Part shown: positions 1 to 7,653 of the stretch, in pieces
Position numbering within the stretch: the stretch's first letter is position 1
Layout of the letters: the number at the start of each line of letters is the position of its first letter
The notes under the pieces: generated by a model
What the model saw: the letters and a program-made list of their open reading frames with translations, nothing else
What the model was told of the DNA's origin: nothing
The model's database searches: none
Translations under genes and position numbers: made by a program
NCBI GenBank assembly: GCA_040220135.1
Contig: JAVJTT010000005.1
Location: 1-42,687 of the forward strand
Length of the DNA stretch: 42,687 nt
From: CAJXMH01 sp040220135
GTDB taxonomy: Bacteria; Bacteroidota; Bacteroidia; Flavobacteriales_E; Vicingaceae
Direction of reading: 5' to 3'

Positions 1-544
1 CCCTACGGGATTTTCGGCAATCTCGCTTAACATCTTGACTTTGGTTCTCCTGTTCCTTTACAGAGCCCGTATATGGTTCTTGCCCTCTTAATACCGCCTG
101 CCACATAGCCGGTAAGTAGTTTTCTGCTATGTTTCTAACCCTTGGAGGTTAGCTTGTCTCTCAGAGCCGCTCTACTCCTTGATTTAGACAGAATAAAAGT
201 TATTTTCGACACGTCTTCGATGGGTTCGCTTGCGCTCAACTCCCATATACATACCATACACCTAATCGCCATACAAACGGCTTTAGCTGCCTTGACCTTA
301 ACGCTCAATACCGTTGCGTTGACAACAGCACCTTAAGGCGGTTTGAGAAAGTACACTACAGTACTTATTCGATAGTCCAATTCTTTGTGTTTACTCCTAC
401 TGTGAGACCTCCAAGATTGCCGTTTTATAGGGCTTGGCTCGTTGCCGTTTCTTCACAAAGCCTATCATCTCTGTAAAAGTTATGTTACCATTTCAAAGAA
501 CTTATTTATCTTGTACCCTTGGTAACGCAGGACACACTACGCAC
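1..544 (-). mobile_element. Group II intron, 5' portion (domain I to III region), truncated by the window edge
   Basis: No protein gene is visible here. Read on the minus strand from 544 downward, the sequence starts with the group II 5' consensus GTGCG (544-540) and carries blocks I recognise from bacterial group II introns: an AAACGGCAAC block followed by AAACGGCAATC and GAGGTCTCACAGTAGGAGTAA (about 455-390), GCCGTTTGTATGGCG (about 279-265), and GACGTGTCGAAAA followed by AAC (about 217-200). Order and spacing match the catalytic RNA upstream of the intron-encoded reverse transcriptase/maturase, which would lie beyond position 1. A possible IBS1-EBS1 pair is TTGTG (exon, 549-545) with CACAA (389-385). 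Recognition is from memory of related introns; the subclass is not assigned. The short ORFs in this stretch look spurious. Confidence 0.8.
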
Positions 545-680
545 CACAACAATGGCTAAGAAAACATAGGGCAGACAAGGCTTTCAGAACGGCTTTTACA
601 CCTAGCAAACTTCGGTTTCGGTGGACAGTTAATCGCTTCAAAAGCCCTACGTTTCTTAGCCAAACCGTTAGCAAATTGAA
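545..680. repeat. Long imperfect palindrome, attC-like cassette spacer, interrupted by the intron
   Basis: Arms 554-572 and 644-661 are inverted repeats: 17 of 18 positions pair, with one mismatch and one bulged A, enclosing a loop of about 71 nt. The right flank ends CCGTTAGCAA (665-674) just before the next gene; the left flank ACAACAA (546-552) abuts the intron 5' end at 544. A second spacer with the same edge motifs lies at 1330-1451. The architecture (long imperfect stem, conserved edges, one small gene per spacer) resembles integron attC sites, but the canonical core-site consensus is not met. Confidence 0.6.
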
Positions 681-688
681 AAAATTGC

Positions 689-1324
689 ATGAAAAAGATA
701 TTTACAATTTTAGTTGTCTCTTTTCTATTACTTAGCTGTGATGAACCCAAGCTTCAGAGATATTACTTTCAGATGGACGATTTTAGTAAGAGCAAAACTT
801 ACATATACGTGGACCAAAATAAACCTGATAATATCATTCATTTTAAGATGTATTACAAGATTGTTGATTCAGATACAATTTTCACCAGTGAAGCTTTAAA
901 CCCTGATGGCACACCGATTGAAGTTTTTGTTGAAAAGATAGATGATTCCAAAAGCACAATGACAGACTACTATTTTGTCTATTATGACTCTCAAGGAAAG
1001 AAAGAAGATGTTTTCTCGGACAAAATAAAAACAGAAGTCTACTCCTATAAACAGAGTTCGTATCCACTCGTTTGGAAAGTTGAAGTTGGTACTCAAACAT
1101 TCACAAAAAAAAGATCTATCCTTAAAATGGACAGCACCATTGAGGTTTTAGGTCATACTTTAAAATGTATAGTCTTTAAGGATGAATTCAAAATAGAAGA
1201 TGAAAATGGGTTGACTGAGTTTTTCCAAGAAAGCTACTATGCTGACGGTATGGGGATGATTGGTTATAAAAGGTTTATTTCAGATGACAATGTGATGGAT
1301 TATAAACTCAAAGAAATAAAATAA
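689..1324 (+). CDS. Predicted lipoprotein of unknown function (211 aa)
   Basis: The N-terminus is a lipoprotein signal: MKK, a hydrophobic stretch, then a lipobox LLSC with Cys17, so the mature protein should be membrane anchored, probably in the outer membrane. The rest is polar and likely beta-rich (many Tyr/Phe alternating with charged residues, e.g. YYFVYYDSQGKKEDVF). I recognise no family. The ATG lies 15 nt after the GTTAGCAA edge of the upstream palindrome, and a second palindrome follows the stop, so the gene sits like the payload of a cassette. Low GC compared with the core genes is consistent with accessory DNA. Function is unknown. Confidence 0.75.
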   Translation: MKKIFTILVVSFLLLSCDEPKLQRYYFQMDDFSKSKTYIYVDQNKPDNIIHFKMYYKIVDSDTIFTSEALNPDGTPIEVFVEKIDDSKSTMTDYYFVYYDSQGKKEDVFSDKIKTEVYSYKQSSYPLVWKVEVGTQTFTKKRSILKMDSTIEVLGHTLKCIVFKDEFKIEDENGLTEFFQESYYADGMGMIGYKRFISDDNVMDYKLKEIK

Positions 1325-1329
1325 AAAAC

Positions 1330-1451
1330 TTGCTACAACAAAAACTATAAAATATAGCCACAGTACATGTTTAACAATGGATTGATTTCCTTTATTGCTA
1401 AATTTAACCGACACTGCTTGCGGCTAAATATAATGGTCTGAGCGTTATCAA
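1330..1451. repeat. Second imperfect palindromic spacer
   Basis: The left arm 1330-1361 and the reverse complement of the right arm 1420-1451 agree at 20 of 32 positions, including the ends TTG..TA and the inner block TATAGCC/TTAGCCG. Left edge TTGCTACAACAA, right edge CGTTATCAA. These edges match those of the palindrome at 545-680 (ACAACAA and CGTTAGCAA). The next gene starts 9 nt after the right edge. Confidence 0.5.
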
Positions 1452-1460
1452 CTATTGAAT

Positions 1461-1862
1461 ATGAAACGAATATTTACTTGCTTACTATTCTTATTTTTTT
1501 TGACCTTTTCAAATTCTGCAAAATGCCAGGAGGAGCAAGAGAAATATGCCTCTCCTCCTTTAGATCAAATGCCCATGTTTGATGGTGCTAAAAGTGATCA
1601 ACAATCACAACAAAAGACTTTCATGTATTTTCGTGAAAAGAGCCTTTCTGAAAAAGTAGCTACCGATGGAACTGTTTATCTTCGTTTTGTTGTTGATTCG
1701 ACAGGCAATGTTTCAGAAACAGAAATTTTAAAAAGTTCAAATCAAGAATTGAGCAACTATGCTATAAAATACGCAAAGGAAATGCCAATATGGTCTCCAG
1801 GTATTAAGAATGGCAAAAAAGTATCAGTACAATTTACAATGCCAATAAGATTTAAAAAATAA
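1461..1862 (+). CDS. Secreted protein with TonB C-terminal-like domain, no membrane anchor (133 aa)
   Basis: The first ATG in frame (1461) gives MKRIF and a hydrophobic signal segment ending near CQEE; the upstream TTG at 1455 is less likely. Residues about 45-133 resemble the C-terminal domain of TonB energy transducers: VATDGTVYLRFVVDSTGNV, then a helix (SNYAIKYAKEMP), then a closing strand with WSPGIKNGKKVSVQFTMPI. In Bacteroidota this domain is widespread in secreted and periplasmic proteins. There is no Pro-rich spanner and no ExbB/ExbD neighbour, so coupling to the proton motive force is unlikely. A binding or scaffold role is only an inference. It lies in the cassette-like zone between palindromic spacers. 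Confidence 0.7.
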   Translation: MKRIFTCLLFLFFLTFSNSAKCQEEQEKYASPPLDQMPMFDGAKSDQQSQQKTFMYFREKSLSEKVATDGTVYLRFVVDSTGNVSETEILKSSNQELSNYAIKYAKEMPIWSPGIKNGKKVSVQFTMPIRFKK

Positions 1863-1863
1863 A

Positions 1864-2010
1864 AACAGTTGCTAACACCACCGATAGCAAAGCTCTACTG
1901 AGCCTGCCGAAGTATGCTACTATTAAGAAAGCCGAAACCTCCACTGTAGTGCTCGCCAATCTCGAAGCTTCGGGATTGCCTTATAAAAAGTACATTAGCA
2001 GTGGCCCATT
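1864..2010. repeat. Degenerate palindromic spacer with an internal hairpin
   Basis: After the stop codon comes a left-edge motif GTTGCTAACA (1867-1876), as in the neighbouring spacers. Inside, CCACTG (1941-1946) pairs with CAGTGG (1999-2004) and encloses a hairpin at 1955-1980 (CAATCTCGAAG with CTTCGGGATTG, 10 of 11 paired). No clean right-edge motif was found before the next gene at 2078. Confidence 0.4.
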
Positions 2011-2077
2011 ATTGTTCTAAAGATAGTTGACAATTGACTACTTACTTTGCAAAAAATAAGTCATTACACCTATTCAG

Positions 2078-2590
2078 ATGAAAGTGAGCAATTTAATTGT
2101 GATCAGTATTCTGCTAATGATAGCGCAACCTAAACTTGTTGCTCAATCAGGCATAGAAAAATCTGACACCTTAACTCAGCTTAGCCAAAAGGAGAAAGAA
2201 AAGCAAGAGTGGCTATGGCGTATAAAACAAGACACCTTAGATGGCGTCTACATTCCAAAGGATCTTGAAGACTGTTTAAGTGAACTTGACAAGATTATGT
2301 CTGAGAAAGACCAAGAGGAGTTTCGACAAAGCAACCCAATTTCCTACCACTTGGGGTTTGGCAGACACCTTCGAAATCGATGGGGTTTATGGACAAGCTC
2401 CCGCTTACAAGAGTACTTTTTGGATCTAGGAGTTACCCATCCTGATAATATGTCAGGAATTATATTGGACAGTTACCACCGGCATTTAAATGGAAAGGAA
2501 ATTAACTTGAACAAACAGTTAAACCAATATCATTTAAAGCTTAGACCAAAACTAAAAATCCCGCAGAATTATAAAACTGAAGGGAAATAA
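2078..2590 (+). CDS. DUF6794-like secreted protein (170 aa)
   Basis: Residues 1-23 form a signal peptide ending near LVAQS. After a Lys/Glu-rich linker (about 35-50), residues 58-150 carry the pattern I associate with DUF6794: VYIPKDLEDCLSELDKIM, then GFGRHLRNRWGLWTSSRLQEYF, then LGVTHPDNMSGIILDSYHRHLNG. Members are small Bacteroidota proteins of unknown function, often in accessory regions. No lipobox is evident, so it is probably periplasmic or secreted. It is the third small exported protein in the cassette-like zone. Confidence 0.7.
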   Translation: MKVSNLIVISILLMIAQPKLVAQSGIEKSDTLTQLSQKEKEKQEWLWRIKQDTLDGVYIPKDLEDCLSELDKIMSEKDQEEFRQSNPISYHLGFGRHLRNRWGLWTSSRLQEYFLDLGVTHPDNMSGIILDSYHRHLNGKEINLNKQLNQYHLKLRPKLKIPQNYKTEGK

Positions 2591-2826
2591 ATACTGCCAC
2601 CAATGGCAAGGCCTGAATATTTGTTTTAAAAGTACGATATACAAACATCCTTTACAGTTTTTTACTTGCCGTTTCAATCAAGCTTCAAGGAACAGCCCCA
2701 TCAACTTAACTGAAAAGAAAGCAATCTTTCAGCAGTTCAATTAAGCTTTCTTAACGTCCTTATTCCGTCTTTTGGAAACAATCTACCGCCTGACCCTGTC
2801 AAATTATTGAACCAAAACAAAAACAG

Positions 2827-3324
2827 ATGTCAAGTCCTGAACACAAAGAACTAATATGGAATCTAATCAAAGAAGTAAAAGTGGGAATGATGGTCACCAA
2901 AGCTCAAGACAATGACAGCATGCATGGCCGCCCGATGCAATTGGTGCAAGATGCCTATGATGGCATGCTTTATTTTTATACTTCTAAGAAGGCTTCCAAA
3001 ACTTTTGAAATAAACAAAGACCGCGACGTTTGCCTCACCTTTGCCGATCCTAACGATAAGGTGTACGTCTCCTTAAGTGGAAAAGCCACCCTATCAGAAG
3101 ATAAAGAGTTGATTGACCGCTATTGGAATTCTTACGTAGGAGCTTGGTTCGAAAACGGAAAAGAAGATGAAGATGTCGCCATCTTAAAAGTAAAAATTGA
3201 AAGAGGAGAACATTGGGACAGTAATAAAAACAAATTGGTTCAGCTTTACGAAGTCGCCAAATCACAAATCGACTCTTCTTCAACCCCTAATCTTGGAGAG
3301 AACGAAAAATTTGGAGTTAATTAA
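2827..3324 (+). CDS. Pyridoxamine 5'-phosphate oxidase-like FMN split-barrel protein (general stress protein 26 type, 165 aa)
   Basis: The whole protein fits the short split-beta-barrel family related to PdxH: an N-terminal helix (HKELIWNLIKEVKVGMMVT), a strand with GRPMQLV, MLYFYTSKKASKTFEI and DVCLTFADPNDKVYVSLSG, then ELIDRYWNSYVGAWFENG. These are the signatures of general stress protein 26-like proteins, cytosolic and FMN- or flavin-binding, thought to reduce small molecules; the substrate is unknown. Single gene with its own terminator directly downstream. It is not a bona fide PdxH: it is too short and lacks the C-terminal PdxH region. Confidence 0.85.
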   Translation: MSSPEHKELIWNLIKEVKVGMMVTKAQDNDSMHGRPMQLVQDAYDGMLYFYTSKKASKTFEINKDRDVCLTFADPNDKVYVSLSGKATLSEDKELIDRYWNSYVGAWFENGKEDEDVAILKVKIERGEHWDSNKNKLVQLYEVAKSQIDSSSTPNLGENEKFGVN

Positions 3325-3349
3325 AATTATATTTTATCGCAGTAGTTTA

Positions 3350-3378
3350 AAAAACGAAGCTCGGCTTCGTTTTTTTTT
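3350..3378 (+). terminator. Rho-independent terminator
   Basis: AAACGAAGC pairs with GCTTCGTTT over a short TCG loop, followed by an unbroken run of T residues. It lies 25 nt after the stop of the gene ending at 3324. Confidence 0.85.
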
Positions 3379-3530
3379 GCTCTAAACGTAATGTTCTACT
3401 TTCCCCCTTGACTGAAAAGAGTTCTTGCTTAACCGCTTTTATCGCTAGATAAAAAACCCCACTGCACTTACCCTCTAGTATAAAGTATCTTACTTTATCT
3501 TTACCCTTGGCTCTCTTAATCAAGCCTTGT

Positions 3531-4457
3531 ATGATGAATAGTCGGATACTTATAGTCTTAGTCGTTTTTTCAATTACCTCTTGTCACTTTTCGAAAAGCA
3601 AGAAAGAAGAAAGTGCCACAAAAATTGAATTTGAAACAGTAAAAACAGAATCGCATGAATTGGTCAAGTCAACTGATAAACTAAATCAGGTTCTAATTCT
3701 CTTCGGAGGTTACCCTGAAACCGTCGAAGACATAAAAAAAGAGTTCAAATTCATGGAAACAGCCAAAAGAAACCAGATCGCGGTTCTTTACTTGAACTAC
3801 AATCAAAAACTATGGCTCGAAGAAAGTGAAAAACGAGCACTTGCTGAGCAGCTAGAACGGGTTTTCAAGGAGAATAAGCTCCCTGCTAAGCAGCTTTTTA
3901 TTGGCGGCTTTTCCAGTGGGGGTAATGTAGCTTTACTGATCAGTGATTTCCTCACTGCGCAAAATTCAGCTCTTGCTCCCAAAGGAGTTTTTGCCATTGA
4001 CTCTCCCATTGATCTAGCGGCTTTGTACAAAAGCTCAGAAAAAAACATTGAAAGAGGTTTTTCTGCTCCTGCTGTTCAAGAAAGTACTTGGCTATTAAAT
4101 ATCTTAGGGAAGAAGATGGGAAACCCTCGTGATAGTATTTCCAATTATGAAAAATACTCCGTTTACACTTCAGCAAGCCAAAACTTCGAACAACTGCAAC
4201 ACCTCAAAAAAACCAAAATCAGATTGTATTCCGAGCCTGATACCCTATGGTGGCAAGAAAATAGAAAGGCTGATGTGGACCAGATGAACGGCTACTATTT
4301 GGATAAGCTTGCTAAAAAATTGCGTCAATCTGGTTTTAATCAGGTCGAATACATCCCTTCGAAAAACAAAGGCTATCGGGCCAATGGTGAACGACACCCC
4401 CACAGCTGGTCGATCGTTGATAAAAATGACTTGGTAAAGTGGATTTTTGAAAATTGA
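3531..4457 (+). CDS. Alpha/beta hydrolase lipoprotein (308 aa)
   Basis: Start chosen at the tandem ATGATG (3531/3534), because the upstream TTG adds residues before the signal. A lipobox ITSC follows the hydrophobic segment, so this is an exported lipoprotein. The nucleophile elbow is GGFSSGG (about residue 125), preceded by LILFGGYPE and a strand IAVLYLNY. Candidate Asp is in EPDTLWW and candidate His in RHPHSW near the C-terminus, in the order Ser-Asp-His expected for this fold. The substrate (ester, peptide or lipid) cannot be told from the sequence. It is probably monocistronic; a 9-bp AT-rich hairpin follows at 4577. Confidence 0.75.
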   Translation: MMNSRILIVLVVFSITSCHFSKSKKEESATKIEFETVKTESHELVKSTDKLNQVLILFGGYPETVEDIKKEFKFMETAKRNQIAVLYLNYNQKLWLEESEKRALAEQLERVFKENKLPAKQLFIGGFSSGGNVALLISDFLTAQNSALAPKGVFAIDSPIDLAALYKSSEKNIERGFSAPAVQESTWLLNILGKKMGNPRDSISNYEKYSVYTSASQNFEQLQHLKKTKIRLYSEPDTLWWQENRKADVDQMNGYYLDKLAKKLRQSGFNQVEYIPSKNKGYRANGERHPHSWSIVDKNDLVKWIFEN

Positions 4458-4576
4458 TAGCCGCTCTCCTGCTAATAGATGGCTAAGCGTCAATTCAACA
4501 AGAAAAGCATGAGTGACCAAAAATTTAATTACAACCTTGTACGCTAGACAATTAGAGAAGATCAAATGCTCTTGTG

Positions 4577-4603
4577 ACCAAAAAAGAAAGAATATTTTTT
4601 GGT
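4577..4603 (+). terminator. AT-rich hairpin, probable terminator
   Basis: ACCAAAAAA (4577-4585) pairs perfectly with TTTTTTGGT (4595-4603) over a 9-nt loop, followed by TTTCT. It contains the 20-nt sequence that recurs at 5271-5290, after the next gene. Confidence 0.5.
4580..4599 (+). repeat. 20-nt direct repeat, left copy (right copy at 5271-5290)
   Basis: AAAAAAGAAAGAATATTTTT occurs identically at 4580-4599 and 5271-5290, flanking the lipoprotein gene 4664-5272. It is AT-rich and of low complexity, so chance or shared terminator function is possible. Confidence 0.6.
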
Positions 4604-4663
4604 TTTCTATTATAAAATTCTTTGGTTAAGAATCCAATTAATTTGAAAACAAAAATTAAAGCC

Positions 4664-5272
4664 ATGAACATTTTAAAATTTAAATGCCTATTAATCTGCA
4701 TCCCCCTAGTTATGTTTAGCCTATCTTGTAGTGAAGATGAGGAGGATGAGCCAACACCTGCTACTAGCTCCAATGGAAATGGTGCAGGGGGCAACAATGG
4801 TGGTAACTCTAATGACATTACGCTAAACAACCTCAGCGATAGCACCGGAGCGGTTAAAATTGAAGGATCGGTAAACAAAACCATAAGGAGTTATGCCGAA
4901 TACAATACACAAATCACCTATTTTGACCACACCGGTTATGAGTACCGTCTCAACGATACCGCTACCACAGACTACGTTAACGTAACGCTTGTTATGGCTG
5001 ATAGTGCAGGCAATGTTCTTCCTAAGCCGGGCACTTACACGATTGTTGATGATAATAACCCTCCCATGGGTGATTATGTGACTGTGGGCTTTAGAAGCAA
5101 CGACACCCTGAATGAATATTTTTCTTCTGCCGCAGCTGCAGCCGGAACGGTGAAGATCAGCAATGTTAACAACCGTAAGCTTGATATTGAACTTGAAGTT
5201 GATTCTCTCACAGCCTTCAGTTTAGGACAAACCGTTTCAGTTGATGTTAGTGGAGCAATGAAAGCTCGATAA
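4664..5272 (+). CDS. Predicted beta-rich lipoprotein of unknown function (202 aa)
   Basis: The ATG at 4664 directly precedes a lipoprotein signal with lipobox SLSC; an upstream in-frame TTG at 4622 would only add a polar extension. Right after the Cys comes an acidic run (SEDEEDEP) and a Gly/Asn-rich flexible linker (to about residue 47). The acidic residues after Cys recall the lipoprotein export signal used by some Bacteroidota to place lipoproteins on the cell surface. Residues 50-202 alternate in a beta-sandwich-like pattern (DYVNVTLVMADSAGNVLP, KPGTYTIVDD). No family recognised. The gene is flanked by two copies of a 20-nt repeat. Confidence 0.75.
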   Translation: MNILKFKCLLICIPLVMFSLSCSEDEEDEPTPATSSNGNGAGGNNGGNSNDITLNNLSDSTGAVKIEGSVNKTIRSYAEYNTQITYFDHTGYEYRLNDTATTDYVNVTLVMADSAGNVLPKPGTYTIVDDNNPPMGDYVTVGFRSNDTLNEYFSSAAAAAGTVKISNVNNRKLDIELEVDSLTAFSLGQTVSVDVSGAMKAR

Positions 5273-5453
5273 AAAAGAAAGAATATTTTTCTTTATTGAG
5301 GCTAAAGAAGTGCTAAATAGTTTAGCTTAAATTATTCCTAGTCAGAACTTTTGCAGTATTAGTTTGTCTAGACTAAAAGCAAATTTTAAACCCTATTTTT
5401 ATCCATAGATTCCATTTTGAATCCCACCTAACGTAGCACTAAACTCACATTTC

Positions 5454-6647
5454 ATGCATAAAATTCTACTTTTTTCGCTTAGTCTGTTCTCTGCTTCCTT
5501 AATGGCCCAATCTTGGGTGCAAGTATCCAATACGCCATCTACCAGACATCATCCAATTTCTTTTTCTTTAAATGGAAAAGGCTATGCGGTAAGTGGAACG
5601 GCACCAAACAGCAATCCAACTAACACCGTCTTTGATTATGATCCGGTATCAGATAGTTGGGGCACACTACCCAATTTCCCGGGAGCTGCAAGAAGTTTTG
5701 GCATTGGTGCAGTCACCAATGGCATAGCTTACCTAGGATTTGGAGCCACCAATACGGCCTACCTTAACGATTTGTGGAGTTTTGATGCTACAGACAGCTC
5801 ATGGACCCAATTGGCGAACTGTAGCTGTAGCGGCAGAAGGCATCCAGCTATGATGGCTATCGGAAATCGTTTATACGTAGGTTTTGGAGATGACGCTAGT
5901 GGTGACCTTAATGATTTTTGGATGTACGACATCAGCAGTAATACTTGGACTCAAATTGCCAACATACCCGGCCCGGTTAGGCATCATCCTTTTATGTTTA
6001 CGGTGAATGGTTCCGTTTATGCGGGATTGGGCCATGGTGGACAATTTATCTATCGAGATTGGTACAGGCTAGACACTGCCACTAATCAGTGGACCAGCAT
6101 GAACTTATTCCCAGGCCAGGCAAGAGTTGCCGGCACTCAGTTTTCAGCTAATGGATATGGCTATGTACTAAGTGGCGATGGCTCAAACCATTCTTTCATG
6201 AATACTGGTGAAATGTGGCGTTATGACCCAAACCTTGATAGCTGGACTCAGCTTACCCCACATCCAGGACGCAGTAGATGGGCTCCCGGAAGTTTTGTGA
6301 TAAACAATGAAGTTTTCTTTTTTGGAGGCTTGGATCGACTAATTTCTTCATACCCCAACAACACCTGGAAATACAATTTAGGAGGATCCACAAATACTGA
6401 TGATCACTCCTTAAGTCAAAGCTCGAATTTGCTTTACCCTAATCCTGCTCAGAATGTAATCCATTGGGATAACGAACTTGGGGCAACCGAAGTACGGGTT
6501 TTTAACATGAAAGGACAATTAGTGCTTAGCCAATCGGCTATGGCCAACCAACTTGATGTGGAAAGCTTGAGCGAAGGTTTATATATGGTACAGTTTTTCA
6601 ATCAATCTGACTTGCTAAACAGCAATAAGGTGATGATAAATAGATAG
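5454..6647 (+). CDS. Secreted Kelch-repeat protein with T9SS C-terminal sorting domain (397 aa)
   Basis: A signal peptide ends at SLMAQ (residue 19). Residues about 20-310 hold five to six Kelch-like blades, each with a hydrophobic strand, a Gly pair and a W-x-x-L/M ending (DSWGTLP, SSWTQLA, NTWTQIA, NQWTSMN, DSWTQLT), as in beta-propellers. Residues about 325-397 form a type A T9SS sorting domain: LLYPNPAQN, EVRVFNMKGQLV, LSEGLYMVQFF, KVMINR. The protein should cross the outer membrane through T9SS, have this tail removed by PorU (encoded at 24833) and stay on the surface or be released. Ligand unknown. Confidence 0.85.
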   Translation: MHKILLFSLSLFSASLMAQSWVQVSNTPSTRHHPISFSLNGKGYAVSGTAPNSNPTNTVFDYDPVSDSWGTLPNFPGAARSFGIGAVTNGIAYLGFGATNTAYLNDLWSFDATDSSWTQLANCSCSGRRHPAMMAIGNRLYVGFGDDASGDLNDFWMYDISSNTWTQIANIPGPVRHHPFMFTVNGSVYAGLGHGGQFIYRDWYRLDTATNQWTSMNLFPGQARVAGTQFSANGYGYVLSGDGSNHSFMNTGEMWRYDPNLDSWTQLTPHPGRSRWAPGSFVINNEVFFFGGLDRLISSYPNNTWKYNLGGSTNTDDHSLSQSSNLLYPNPAQNVIHWDNELGATEVRVFNMKGQLVLSQSAMANQLDVESLSEGLYMVQFFNQSDLLNSNKVMINR

Positions 6648-6719
6648 CTACTCAAGACAACACTTTATAGAGGTACTTGCAAAATGAGGTAAGCGCAAAG
6701 AACGCCACCATACAATAAC

Positions 6720-6727
6720 TAAGTTTG
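6720..6727 (+). promoter_or_regulatory. Bacteroidota -7 promoter box
   Basis: TAAGTTTG matches TAnnTTTG exactly and lies 37 nt before the ATG at 6765. No clear -33 TTG was found at the usual spacing. Confidence 0.45.
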
Positions 6728-6764
6728 CACAGCGTTTAAAGGTGCATCAGCAAAAACCGACAAA

Positions 6765-7118
6765 ATGAAAAAACTCAAGCACTTTTTCCTCAGTCATCCC
6801 GAAAGCTATTTGATGGCTATTTGTCTAATGGGTGGCTACACACCTCCCTTTCACTTTAGTTTTCTGTGCCTGGCATTCACCGCTCTTTTAGCTTTGCAGC
6901 TTTATTTTAAAACCAAATATTCAGGTCTTGCCATTGGTGGACTGTTTTTGTTGCTCAACCTTTTCTTTCTTGGTGCACTTATTTCAGAAGCAAGCGAGTT
7001 TTCAGAAATTTCTACTAAACTGCTTCAGCTTTTAGGAGTCGGGGGGCTCATTTGGGGAGTCAACCTCTTATTCTCTGCTTTAGTATTACGAAAATACGCC
7101 TTGGTAAAGAACGCTTGA
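6765..7118 (+). CDS. Small integral membrane protein of unknown function (117 aa)
   Basis: About four hydrophobic segments (roughly residues 15-28, 30-46, 54-73 and 87-108) fill the protein, with a positively charged N-terminus (MKKLKHFF) and short loops. I recognise no family or catalytic motif. A TAnnTTTG promoter box lies upstream and the next gene starts 101 nt after the stop, so it is probably transcribed alone. Confidence 0.7.
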   Translation: MKKLKHFFLSHPESYLMAICLMGGYTPPFHFSFLCLAFTALLALQLYFKTKYSGLAIGGLFLLLNLFFLGALISEASEFSEISTKLLQLLGVGGLIWGVNLLFSALVLRKYALVKNA

Positions 7119-7219
7119 GCTTACCTAATTTGTAATTCTCGATTTCCTTTTCGTATTTTTCCTATCAGCTAGTCAGAATCAACTATAGGCTAAGGTCAAT
7201 TTAAAAGATTACAAACAAG

Positions 7220-7603
7220 ATGAAGTTCTATTTTACAATCCCTCCTAAACTACATCCCTTTTATCAAAAGGAATTAGATGAATACCGTACAGCACTTCAG
7301 AACAATGATTTACAACTAGCTTGGTCACATTTAGAGAGAGCTCATATTTTAGGACAACGCTATCCACTTGCTCACTCTTATGTGCACTTGAAAATGTTAC
7401 AATTTGGAATTCAGATCAAAAGCACAAAAGAAGTAATGGGGCAAATTCCACGACTTTTTGTTGGGGGTGTTAAATCTTTTGTTGGAAAAGTTCCAGTGGG
7501 TAATCCAGGCGGGTCGAATGTGCCGCCGCTGAAGTCTTTCCCTATCGAAAACGAACTATCTAAAGTCTTTATTAAAGCCGGTTTAAGTCCGGAAGGAAAC
7601 TAA
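7220..7603 (+). CDS. DUF3703 family protein (127 aa)
   Basis: The sequence has the family layout I know for DUF3703: an N-terminal amphipathic helix (HPFYQKELDEYRTALQNND), then AWSHLERAHILGQRYPLAHSYVHLKML, and a C-terminal motif GKVPVGNPGGSNVPPLKSFPIENELSKVF. Length is normal for the family. No signal peptide or membrane segment is seen, so it is probably cytosolic. Members are often found near metal-resistance or membrane genes, but no biochemical role is established. The conserved His and Glu residues could bind a metal; that is inference. Confidence 0.75.
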   Translation: MKFYFTIPPKLHPFYQKELDEYRTALQNNDLQLAWSHLERAHILGQRYPLAHSYVHLKMLQFGIQIKSTKEVMGQIPRLFVGGVKSFVGKVPVGNPGGSNVPPLKSFPIENELSKVFIKAGLSPEGN

Positions 7604-7653
7604 TCTGGTCTGCGAATTTATTTTACCTTTATTCCACAACTAAACTCAATCTC

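Noticed and set aside
1..150. Open minus-strand frame running off the left edge, read as the intron maturase
   Set aside because: The translated residues show no reverse transcriptase motifs, and the stretch fits intron RNA just before the ORF; the maturase start is more likely outside the window.
142..336. Short plus-strand ORF in the intron region
   Set aside because: Overlaps conserved group II intron RNA blocks on the other strand and shows no protein-like features or start context.
556..750. Minus-strand ORF through the palindrome
   Set aside because: It spans both arms of the inverted repeat and the start of the lipoprotein gene on the other strand; the frame is a by-product of the repeat.
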